From the NCBI GenBank assembly GCA_963682055.1, contig OY821740.1:6511314-6575313 (forward strand): DNA of 64,000 bases, written 5' to 3'. This DNA comes from Primula veris (Eukaryota; Streptophyta; Magnoliopsida; Ericales; Primulaceae). The translations under genes were made by a program, and so were the position numbers. Numbering within the stretch: position 1 is the stretch's first letter; each line of letters begins with the position of its first letter. The notes beneath the pieces are model-generated. The model did not search any database, was not told the DNA's origin, and worked only from the letters and a program-made list of their open reading frames with translations. Shown here piece after piece: positions 1-9,458 of the stretch.

Positions 1-479
1 TATCAGCCAAACAACAAGTTCATATTTGATGTGTTTCGAAATTAAACTTGGTCTAAGTTTTGTCCATGTGGATCAATCTTGGCCTTTGGATCCATTTTTA
101 ATCTGAAAAAAATCTTATCTTTTAAACAAATAAACCAAAAAAAATCTCAAAAGGGAGGGGGGGAAGAGCTTAAATGCTGAAACCACACAAGGACTAAATC
201 AAAAGGTAAGTACTGTATATGGCCCTGAAAATTTCCAGAATTTCCAATTTTCCTCCATATATTTTGTAATATTCTTATAATGAAAACTAACTCAGCCCCC
301 TGAAATATATATACCATCCTGGGACACTACACGTTCATCTTTCTGTGCCGTGCTCGAGTCTGATCATTCGAATCAATGACTATTTAGGGTTAAGTGAAAC
401 TTTTCAAAAGTTAAGGCCCTATATGTAATTTATTTTTTATAAACATCTATATCTGAGGATTTTCAAAAAGAATATGTAC

Positions 480-621
480 CTATGATGAAAATAGCAGCAT
501 GCCAACCGCCAGAATTAGACCGGAGAACCGGACGACCTTTATAGTCTAGAAAACCGTCAACAACTTCGTCTAATAACAGCAACGATGACTGTCCGCCTCC
601 GCAGTTTTCGACGTTTGCCAT
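480..621 (-). CDS. NPF (NRT1/PTR family) transporter, first exon only; gene runs off the left edge
   Basis: The minus-strand ATG at 621-619 opens a 47-codon exon ending at a GT donor (479-478) in phase 1. After a variable, acidic N-terminus the residues read DYKGRPVLRSNSGGWHAAIFIIG. This is the conserved entry of proton-coupled nitrate/peptide transporters of the NPF family (typically DYKGRPA-RSSSG-W-SA-FIIG), just before transmembrane helix 1 (usually continuing VEVAERFAYYG). The next exon should encode VEVAERF-like sequence; I cannot find it in bases 1-479, so intron 1 is at least 479 bases long and the rest of the gene lies outside. The family has 12 membrane helices and carries nitrate, peptides or hormones across plasma or vacuolar membranes; the substrate cannot be told from this fragment. 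The resemblance is closest to the NPF5-type N-terminus as I remember it, which is weak evidence for the subfamily. Confidence 0.8.
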
Positions 622-1623
622 TACACCCTGATACCAAAATTTAATACTAATTTACTATTTTTTTCCACATTAAAGTGAGTTTCTGATTATAAGTAGTCAG
701 CCAACTGAGTTTAGTGCACTCGTTACAAGAATCTGTATAAACCAATAGAGTTCTAATATATGGCTTTTTTGGAAGTTTACTACAACTTGTCATTTTTATA
801 CTTTAAATGCAAGACCACTAACATCGTCAATGATGCTTTAAAATAATTGTTATACTATAAATTATTACGGAGTAGTTGCAACTTGCATGATTAACATTAA
901 TTAATTCCAATAATTATTTTTTAAATAAATATCATGATCAACAGTTGTGTTTTCAAAAAAAATGCCAGTATGGTTTACTTAAACAGGAGCGTTTGGTTTT
1001 TAATTGTAAAAAGTTTCTTTTATTATTATTGCAGATTAAGCCACAAGAGGCAATGATGAATTGGTGAGCCAGAAAATGATGGAAGAATAATGAATTCATT
1101 GATGCAGTGTATTGACCAAAATATCACATTAGATAAGCTGACTGATTTTAAGATGTGTTTTTACAAAAGTTTAAAACAAAAATTACGATAATATTAGAAC
1201 CTGGAAAAAGAGAACTGGTATACAAAGACAGTAGTTGAATCCATAAAGACTGTGTTAAAAATGTCTCTTTTACTAACTGTTGAGTTTAGAACTAACAAAT
1301 GACAGTGCATGACCAGATTATGATTAAGCCTTATTGGCCATGAATTTAGTCCCGCATAGTCTCACCATAATCTTACGCCCCGACGGCATATGAATAATGA
1401 AACGTTTGAACTATATCATGTTGTTGGCATGAGCGACAAACCGCCTAACGAATGACACGAGTTGTGTGGAAGTATATATAGATCTTGTCTTCAGTCTTCC
1501 ATCGTTTCGTTTAATCAAGTTTAACCAAAATACCGATAAATAATTGTGATTTACTGCTCCGGAAACAAGAAACATACTGAGATTGGTTGCCAAAAATATA
1601 ATACGGTGGTAGGTGGGTGTATA
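622..1623. other. Intergenic, 5' flank of the NPF gene
   Basis: AT-rich sequence with no open frame that resembles a protein and no clear repeat. It presumably holds the promoter of the leftward NPF gene. I see no feature I can defend. Confidence 0.5.
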
Positions 1624-2082
1624 CCCCGTTCCTAATTAATTGTTCACTACGAAACTACGTGCAATTTTGACTGACCAATAACTTGTACTCTCTCTGTCCC
1701 AAAATATTAGAACTCTATGTATCTACGTGCAACTTTGACCGACAAATATCTCGTGCTTAAATTGTTGAAATATAAATTTTAAAAATTTGTTCAAAAAGTT
1801 TAACATTTGAACTATGTGATTAACTTTTGAAAAAATCGATTTCGACATCTTAGATATGAGTTATTTATCGGTCAAAATTGCATGTAGTTGCGTATAGCCC
1901 CAACAATTTGGGACGGAGGGGGTATCAAAATTGTCGGAATGAAATTTTTTAAAAGTTAATCATATAATTCAAACATTAAATTATATGATTTAGTTTTAAA
2001 AAATTTCATTTCGATAATTTTAATACATGTTATAAGCCGGTCAAAATTATCGTAAATGACAATTAATTGGGAACGGGGAGAG
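1624..2082. mobile_element. Stowaway-type MITE (outer element, interrupted)
   Basis: The left end reads CCCCGTTCCTAATTAATTG and the right end is its inverse (CAATTAATTGGGAACGGGGAGAG), flanked by TA on both sides. This matches the Stowaway (Tc1/mariner) pattern of a CTCCCTCCGTYCC terminus and a TA target-site duplication. A second copy of the same element lies at 55635-55869. This copy is split by another Stowaway element at 1688-1922. Non-coding. Confidence 0.85.
1688..1922. mobile_element. Stowaway-type MITE (inner element, nested)
   Basis: About 235 bp with ends CTCTCTCTGTCCC and GGGACGGAGGGGG and a TA duplication at 1686-1687 and 1923-1924. It is closely similar along its whole length to the element at 51153-51385. 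It sits inside the outer Stowaway copy. Non-coding. Confidence 0.9.
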
Positions 2083-2609
2083 TAACTATTAACATGACTT
2101 TCTTGCCTTGCACGCATCTGGTTGAATTTTTAAGAGTTATTTACAGTAATGACTCATGTTGTCAAGAAGAAAAAAATGGTTCCTTTACGGGTTGAAACAT
2201 AAAGGTCAGATTTATCTCAAATGTTAAAAGCCATGAGAAATGAACAAACTTATGATAATATTGTTGTTCTGATTATGAATTTGTTTTCTAAATTTTAGAA
2301 TTTTTTAATTGAATAACCAATATTAATGCTAAATAACAAAAATCTATCTCGATTGATTCGCATGTCAACTTGTTTCATAATAAATTATATTTTTTTCAAT
2401 GTTTAATGTCATATATTCTTCCATTTTGAACATGAAATTGTTCTTGAAATTGCAAAAATAAAAATAAAATAAAATGGAACCACCACTTGTGTAAATTCAA
2501 CCATTGCGTATTCTAATAGCTAAGTCTCCAACGAAATATAGTCCTTCTTCACAAGATTAATTCAAGCCACATGCTAATAATTGAGAAAAAAATTGATATA
2601 TAACATGTA

Positions 2610-2801
2610 CACTACAAAAAAATACCCAAATAACGACAGGATTAGTGACGGTATTTTTTGTTACGAGCTTATTAGCGACGGTTTTTGTGACGGATTTGTG
2701 ACAGTTTAGTCAATTTGCGACAGATTGTGACAACTTTTTAAATTAGCGACAGTCTTGTGACAACTTTTGACTCTCACTAAATCAAACATTATTTTGTAGT
2801 G
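2610..2801. mobile_element. CACTA-type MITE, 192 bp
   Basis: The termini are CACTACAAAA and TTTTGTAGTG, flanked by a 3-bp duplication GTA (2607-2609 and 2802-2804). These are the hallmarks of CACTA (En/Spm) elements. The interior carries repeated GYGACRG words (GTGACGG, GCGACGG, GCGACAG, GTGACAG) next to both ends, which resemble subterminal transposase-binding repeats. No coding capacity. Confidence 0.9.
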
Positions 2802-3309
2802 GTATTTGCATCCCAAAAGTCTTATATGGCTGCGCACGTGATAAATAATAAAATAATCCAATCAAGTAACTGATTCGTTTCAGTATTATCGTTTTATATA
2901 TGTGTTTGATAATATCTCGAGAATTATTTTTGTTCATATAATTAAGCAACCTCTTGGCGCCTCTTGGTCATGTAACCACTTATATATTTCAGCTAATGAT
3001 GTTCAATTATCTTTTATTACTATGATTTTATAATATAATATTGCATACTATAGTACTTATTTACAAAGATGGGAGGGGACAAAAAAAATTACAATCACGG
3101 AATTTTCCTTTTGGTGATCTTATTCTCTATCTAAGATATAAAGTTTCAAGAAGATATGTAGAAACAAATTAAGTTAGGCCATTTGATTATAGTTATATCC
3201 GCATGCCATCCAAATAATTAATCGTATGATATACCAATAATCTTTCGTATTTTAATAAGAAAACTAAGTTATTTTTAAGTAGAAATTCCTGAGAATAATA
3301 CTACTATGT

Positions 3310-3652
3310 ACATTGTTTTAACGGGTTTAAATTTGATCAAGTTAGATAGGTCAAGTTTTTGTATCTTATCGTTTTTTTCATATATATTCGTAAAAACAAA
3401 ACCGTTTTTTTTTTAAATCAACGTTTTATTTTACTTATAAAGTGTTTGTTCATGACATTTTATATTTTTTTTATGTTTAATTGTTTGTTCGATAATTTAT
3501 AAGATAGTAATATTAATAAATACGAAAACATAATATAAAAGTTTTTTTAAACAGACAATTTAGAAATAAAATAAAATATTGATTTGTATAAGTATAACTC
3601 AATCTTAACATTTCTAACTTGAGCAAATTTGAATACTATTTTAACAAAAGAG
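3310..3652. mobile_element. Inverted-repeat MITE, copy 1 of a two-copy family
   Basis: The ends are imperfect inverted repeats: TTTAAATTTGATCAAGTTAG at the left against the inverse of CTAACTTGAGCAAATTTGAA at the right. The centre contains a word (ATAAGATAGTAATATTAATA) also found in the element at 47215-47620, which has the same terminal architecture. Superfamily not assigned; no clear TSD. Confidence 0.6.
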
Positions 3653-4072
3653 AGGAGTTAATCTTAATTAAGGAATGTCAAAAAAGGAAATGGTTAGGAA
3701 TTCGACAAGTAAGATTCATGTACGTAATCGAACCTTCTATCGTTATATATTATTTGTACTTACTTTCTTTTTTCTTCTTTTTCTGTTTCCTCTTTGCTTC
3801 CTATTTCTCTATCAAATATATATTTTTCTCAATTCAACTTTTATAGTTTGTGTACGTGTTTTGAAATAATTCCATCAACTGTTTACTTTCATAAGTCTCC
3901 TCATCCGTACCCATGTACTTGTATAGTAGTTGCATTTGTATCATAGTACATAGTAATTGGTATGCTAATGGTCCTCATAATTGCATCCATATTCCTTCTT
4001 GGTGCTCCTGCTTTCATTTTTAACAGTTATTAGACAAATTATGAACAATGATATATATACTCCACTAATATC

Positions 4073-4253
4073 TAATTGTTGGCATCTTGTTAATTAAGAC
4101 AATAAAATGGAAGAAATTGACAATGTGTTTTTAATTTAAGGGAAATTTAATTTGACACGTCTTAATTGTTGGCATCTTGTTAATTAGGACAATAAAATGG
4201 AAGAAATTGACAGTGTGTTTTTAATATAAGGGGAAATTTATTTTGACACGTCT
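4073..4253. repeat. Tandem duplication, two copies of about 90 bp
   Basis: Two adjacent near-identical copies start at 4073 and 4163 (TAATTGTTGGCATCTTGTTA) and each ends in TTTGACACGTCT. They differ at a few positions. They lie about 700 bp upstream of the VQ gene. Confidence 0.85.
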
Positions 4254-4289
4254 TTTTTTATTGCTGACGTTTCCTACTTTAAACACAAG

Positions 4290-4660
4290 AGTTAATTACC
4301 TTTTAGTGTAATTTTTCAATATTAATTCCCAAAAAATCATAGTACCGAAAATCAATTTACATTTTGGTGTAACTTTGGTCTATTCACTTCAAAATCTTGA
4401 ATTGAACGAGTTTATGTTTTGTCTATATATTCACTTCAAAATCTTGAATTGAATGAGCTTTTTTGAATTGTCTTTTTGAATTTTTTTTTAAATATATTTT
4501 TTAAAAGAAATTATTATATTTTTTTTGTATTTTTTCACCGAATGAATGAGAGCGTAGCGAAGTGAATGAGACCAAAGTTGCACCAAATAAAATTAATTTT
4601 TGGTACTATGACTTTTTGGGAATTAAGCTTCATTTTATGTCCTAAAAGGGAATTGCCCCT
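4290..4660. mobile_element. Long-TIR MITE upstream of the VQ gene
   Basis: About 100 bp at the left (AATTCCCAAAAAATCATAGT ... GTGTAACTTTGGTCTATTCA) returns inverted at the right (GAATGAGACCAAAGTTGCAC ... ACTATGACTTTTTGGGAATT). The arms enclose a T-rich centre with two copies of TTCACTTCAAAATCTTGAAT. Architecture is that of a foldback or Mutator-like MITE. Exact ends and TSD are unclear. Non-coding. Confidence 0.65.
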
Positions 4661-4823
4661 TTAAATAATTAGGATTTATAATAAGAAGACAATAGATATC
4701 ATTTTCTTAAAGTCCATGACCAAATATGTTACTACTTAATAATTTGGTAATATTTCAATGTAATAAAAAAATCAAAGAGTATATAACTATACCAAAATTG
4801 GACTAGTTGTGTATTATTCATCC

Positions 4824-4833
4824 TTTATATAAA
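4824..4833 (+). promoter_or_regulatory. Probable TATA box of the VQ gene
   Basis: TTTATATAAA lies 105 bp before the ATG at 4938. That places the expected transcription start near 4857, at ATTCATCAACAACCAC, giving an 80-base leader. Inferred from position and match only. Confidence 0.55.
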
Positions 4834-4937
4834 CGTGCTTCCCTAGCATTATTCATCAACAACCACTACACTTTCATTATAAAAGATAACTTTATTATTA
4901 TATATCGTCACCCATCATAAGAACAGAATAACTGAAA

Positions 4938-5357
4938 ATGGAATTTCCTAGTACCCATGATGCCCATTTGAGGAACATAAAGAAGAAAAATAGTATGAAG
5001 AGAAAGCAAATGAAGGTAGTTTACATATCTACCCCTCTACAAGTGAAAACTTGCGCATCAAAATTCCGAGCTCTTGTGCAAGAGCTTACGGGGAAAGACT
5101 CCGATATCTATGATTTAGCAGAGACAAACAAAGGCAGCTACTTAGACTACGGTGATGTCTCACCACCGCAGTCCAGTCGTGGGTCGCCTATGAGCTCTGA
5201 TTCTGTTCTTGACCCGATATTTGGTAACAATATGGATAATATTTTCGTCGCTGGTACTTATAATCTTGAAGACAGTGCTTTTTTCTTCACGAATATCACA
5301 CAAGATTTGCAGTTCGAGACTTACGATCATTTGTTGGGCAGCTATGAACAAATGTAA
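4938..5357 (+). CDS. VQ-motif protein, sigma factor-binding protein (SIB1/SIB2)-like
   Basis: Single-exon gene of 139 residues. A lysine-rich stretch (residues 15-25) is followed by KVVYISTPLQVKTCASKFRALVQELTG; residues 43-52 are the VQ motif FxxxVQxLTG. The run VxYISxPxxVxTCASKFRxLVQELTG is the signature of Arabidopsis SIGMA FACTOR BINDING PROTEIN 1/2. These bind the plastid sigma factor SIG1 in chloroplasts and group-I WRKY factors such as WRKY33 in the nucleus, tuning defence gene expression. The basic N-terminus could serve plastid import or nuclear localisation. The tail is acidic and aromatic (EDSAFFF, ETYDHLLGSY), as in SIB proteins. Lack of introns is usual for VQ genes. The start is the first ATG downstream of a TATA box. 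Family membership is near certain; orthology to SIB1 rather than SIB2 cannot be settled here. Confidence 0.93.
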   Translation: MEFPSTHDAHLRNIKKKNSMKRKQMKVVYISTPLQVKTCASKFRALVQELTGKDSDIYDLAETNKGSYLDYGDVSPPQSSRGSPMSSDSVLDPIFGNNMDNIFVAGTYNLEDSAFFFTNITQDLQFETYDHLLGSYEQM

Positions 5358-5488
5358 AATTTCTAAGATTTTGTTTGTTGTTAGAAATGTAGCAAATTGA
5401 TGTTATACCTACATGCATATATAATAAATTGATGTTATATGTTCTTCTTTTTAGGTTCTGAAACATGATCACTATGAAAAAATATATT

Positions 5489-6412
5489 TAGTGTACTGTA
5501 CTATTTGTTTTTAACGATTTAGGTATCAAACTATCAAAATTAATAATTGACGTACCGAACTATCATAATATTCACAATTCAGGTACCACCGTTAAATTAG
5601 TTGGATGTAAGTTAGTTTCAATTTTTATTTTGGTCCTATTTTTTTTAAATTGTATGAATTTAACCCTTAATTTTTTTAAATGTCTCATTTTAGTATAAAT
5701 TCAATAATATATAATTATATAACACATATATATATATATGTATATAATACACAAACACACACGCACGCGCGCGCGCGCGCACACACACACACATATATAT
5801 ATATGTTATATTAACATATGTATAAAAATATATATATAATATAATGCATGGATACATATTATTGCAAATAATGTAGATTTTAGATGATATTTGTGAATAA
5901 AAATAAATTATAAATACTTAACAAATATATTCTATTTACAAAAAATGAATAATTTTTTGAAAAAAAATAATAATTTTCTTGCCGTTTTTTAATGAAAGCA
6001 TTCAAATAATGATGTGACATCAAATAATTTTTGTTCGAATGTTATAAATTTAAAACTTACTTTATTTTCGTTTTAGAGAAAGTGTAAAAAAAATTATAAT
6101 ATTTTTATTTTAGAAGAAAAATCAAAGAAAATCTAGTCAAATAATATATTTTTTGAACTGAAATACTTATTATGTATGTATATGTATGTGTTTTAGTAGA
6201 AACGTTGTAAATTGTAATGTTTCGAAAAGACATGATTAAATTTATATAAATTACAAAAAATATGACCAAAATGAAAAGTGAAACAAAATTTCATATAACT
6301 AAATTAACGTCAGTACCCGAATTGTGAATATTATGATAGTTCGGTACGTCAATTGTTAACTTTGGTAGTCTGTTATCTAAATCGTTAAAAAACGGATAGT
6401 AGAATACCCTAA
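5489..6412. mobile_element. Long-TIR MITE (Mutator-like or foldback), about 920 bp, just downstream of the VQ gene
   Basis: Roughly 100-bp imperfect terminal inverted repeats: 5510-5605 (AACGATTTAGGTATC ... TTGACGTACCGAACTATCAT) matches the inverse of 6300-6395 (ATGATAGTTCGGTACGTCAA ... AACGATTTA when inverted). The interior is AT-rich and contains a long compound dinucleotide repeat. No open frame. I could not fix a target-site duplication. Confidence 0.75.
5724..5806. repeat. Compound (TA)n-(CA)n-(CG)n-(CA)n-(TA)n microsatellite
   Basis: Alternating purine-pyrimidine run of about 80 bp with a (CG)n core at 5766-5780 flanked by CA and TA repeats. It lies inside the long-TIR MITE. Confidence 0.95.
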
Positions 6413-9400
6413 TTTTTTCTCCATCCCTTGTACTTTGTGTTTGTGCTACTTGTTATTTTGATACTATTGCATTCTTTTTGTGAACAAAAATTGGATTTAG
6501 GGTGATGTATTGTGAAAAAAAGGACTGTAGCGGCGATCGATCATCGATGTGTCAAAATTTCCATGAACAGTAGTAAAATTATCCTACCTGACGTTGTCGT
6601 AAGAGCATCGGTAGCGGATCTACCTATAACAGTACGGTACAAAGTTGGATCACACAATCAAATCAAATAGCCCTGCATGTTTCTTAAAAAAATGTTGTTC
6701 TAGAAAATTTAGTTTTATAGAGGATATGCATGAACAACTGTACTTAAATTTTGAGATTATAATTTGCAAAAAATACTATCGTAACTATAGACTATACTTC
6801 AGAACACCAAAGAGTCGATTCAAAATCTATTAAATATGTGGACATTATACGACTGTGGATCTTTGTGGACCCAAGATGTGAGTCACATTAAAGAAAATAC
6901 ACATTCAAGTTTGATCAACCAAATACAAAAGTCATGCGATGAGTTGTTTCTTAGTACACGGTTTTGAATCATTTGGGCTATTTTTAAAATGAAAAGAACG
7001 AGTGACGGTGACGTTTTTTTTTTTTTTTTTTTTAAACAAGTATACGATTAAGCTAAATCACTTGATAAAAAATACCACAGTTAGTGAGGCCATGAATAAA
7101 AGCTATAATATCCACGTTTTTTTCTAGCATAACAAGCTAACCAATGGGCTAGCGAATTCATCGATCGATTGACCATTCAAAACGCCACTCCATTCATTCT
7201 TTTTGATTCACATGCACGTCGTTGATGAACGGAATGTTCCTCACATTAATTTAAGAACACAATGAAGCACACAATATGCTCCTTTTGAAAGAAGAAAATG
7301 AATAATATATTCATATGAATTGCAGATCACATACTGAGTAACTTTTACATGGACCCCTTCCATCTTTAGTGTGTCAATCCAATTAATAACCGACACATAT
7401 TAGAATGAACCATGTTTATCAGGTGTTTTTCATTGAAGCTAAATGGTATTGCATGGCACTCCCTAACCGACTATGCCGTATGTAGTTTTTTACTATGCAC
7501 TAAAAGATCTTGCAAGAGCACAAGTCTAACAGTAGTATTTTTCGTGAGAAGCATATCAAGGTTATCGTTCGTGAAACCGTGTGATTGTTGGCATCGGTAG
7601 TTTTAGAGGGGATTTTACTAATTAGGCGTCAATTAATTAGTAACGAGGAGAGCGTTAGCGGTTCGCTTATCAATCCAACGGCTTGTTTTTCGGGAGTTTA
7701 AAACTACTAAATATCAGATTATTAGGTTGTTTTAAACGCTATTTTCAGTTTATATAAATCTACGTTCGTTAATATGCGGCGTTAATTAATCAATAACTAG
7801 TTTATACAACGTTATCTACTTGTGTTAACTAGTTTGCATGCGAGATATATGAGATTAATGTTAATTATGATGTAAAGCTAAGTAAACATGCATAAAAAAC
7901 AATAAAGATACTAAAAGAAACGACAAATAAAGTAAGAACGATTGAAGAACATACACTAATATGTCGGTAAAACAAGAAATTCGTGTACAAACTCACAAGT
8001 TTTTAGTATTTTTCTCTCTTCTCTCTCTAGAACGAAAATATAATGAGAAAACTGATAATAATGAGTTATGTTCTGTTTATTTTCGGAATGGGAGAGTATT
8101 TATTAAGACTTAACAAACCGTATCTTATCCAAATTTTAAATTCTGACTGAACCTGACCGGTCAACCTGACCGGTCAAGTTAGGCTTTTAGATCCTTCTTC
8201 GCTCTATCTTGATTTGATTCCATTTTGCAACTTTCTTGGGTTTTTTTTGGTCATTTGTCTTATAAAATCTTCTCTTTTAGTCTGTCATTGTCTTGTTTTT
8301 TTACTAAATCTATGTTTTTTCCTATAAAAATGCAAACAAATGCAAGTAGACCGAAAAAATTCAGAAAAACACAAAACATGACTTAAACAAGCCTGAATAT
8401 CAATAAAACAACGCTAATAAATACCAAATTAACAACCAAAAATTAATGTTCTAATCACTAGCTCAGCATTTCTATATCGCAGGAGCTGAAGAAAGAATAA
8501 ATACAGTAAGATTGAAGAGGCAAAAGGAGGCAATAAGATTGTATGATAGATTAGTATAACTGCAGAAGATGAGACTCAGATGTATTACTGTTATCCGCGA
8601 ACATCCAATGTTGCAATCCTTCGTTGTCATTTCCGCCCCTTCTGAATCCCACTCTCAATCCATTTGAAACTACACGCACATCACTTCGGAACAAACAAAT
8701 CCACATGTAACTTCAACAAGATCCCATTAAGCACATTTCATAATTTTATGGCTCCAAACAAACTATAGGGCGAAGTTAAAAAAATTCATGTAACTATTAT
8801 TAAATAAATCCTAGTTTTTTATTTAAGTGTCGTACTGTATACATCTTTGTTTCTTCAATTATGTAGGAATTATATTTTAAAATCTTGATTATTTTCAGGA
8901 ACACTATCTTTAAATATTTTGTTTTGTTTTTTTGTTATCCATCAACATTTAGTTAAATATTTCACCCTAAATATAAATTACAAACAAATAAAATAGCATA
9001 TTCATCAATTAAAAAGAGAGTAGCTGTTCTTTATTTTCCTTTATTATTGATCTCTTTATTCCCAAAACCACATCGCAATTCCCCTAAAAATTAAAGTTGC
9101 TCCGATCCCTAGGTTCTAACATTTTATTTTTCACCATTTAATGTAAGTGTAACATATTTGGAGTGTAAACTATAAAAATCTAAAACATGTATGAATAGTA
9201 TCAGGTAGAAACAAATTTACCACTATAATTCCCCACTCATTAAAAATACACCAGAGAGGGACAAATCAAAGAACATGGCTTACTAAAATTACAGAAAACT
9301 CTAACCGAGTTGCTCGAGATGTAAAACGACAAGTGTGCTAAAACATTCTGTCAATCATCTATTCATGAAAAAAGAAGAACACGAATCCTTTTTAACAGAG

Positions 9401-9458
9401 TTTTGCCGGGTTATTTCCCACCCTGAAACTAGAATTAAATCAATCTTAAACCGCGAAA
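6413..9458. other. Intergenic, VQ gene to Nudix gene
   Basis: AT-rich, with a 20-base T run near 7014-7034 and a short direct repeat of ACCTGACCGGTCA near 8154-8180. No recognised gene. The only coding-looking stretch is the small frame at 8551-8706, listed separately. The right end should hold the 3' untranslated region of the Nudix gene. Confidence 0.5.
8551..8706 (-). other. Small open frame of 51 codons, unrecognised
   Basis: Runs from ATG at 8706 to TAA at 8551. The local sequence is more GC-rich than its surroundings and the frame reads FRSDVRVVSNGLRVGFRR then GGNDNEGLQHWMF, a varied composition unlike the low-complexity shadows nearby. It could be a terminal exon, a gene fragment or chance. 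I do not recognise the family and see no matching upstream exon. Confidence 0.25.
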
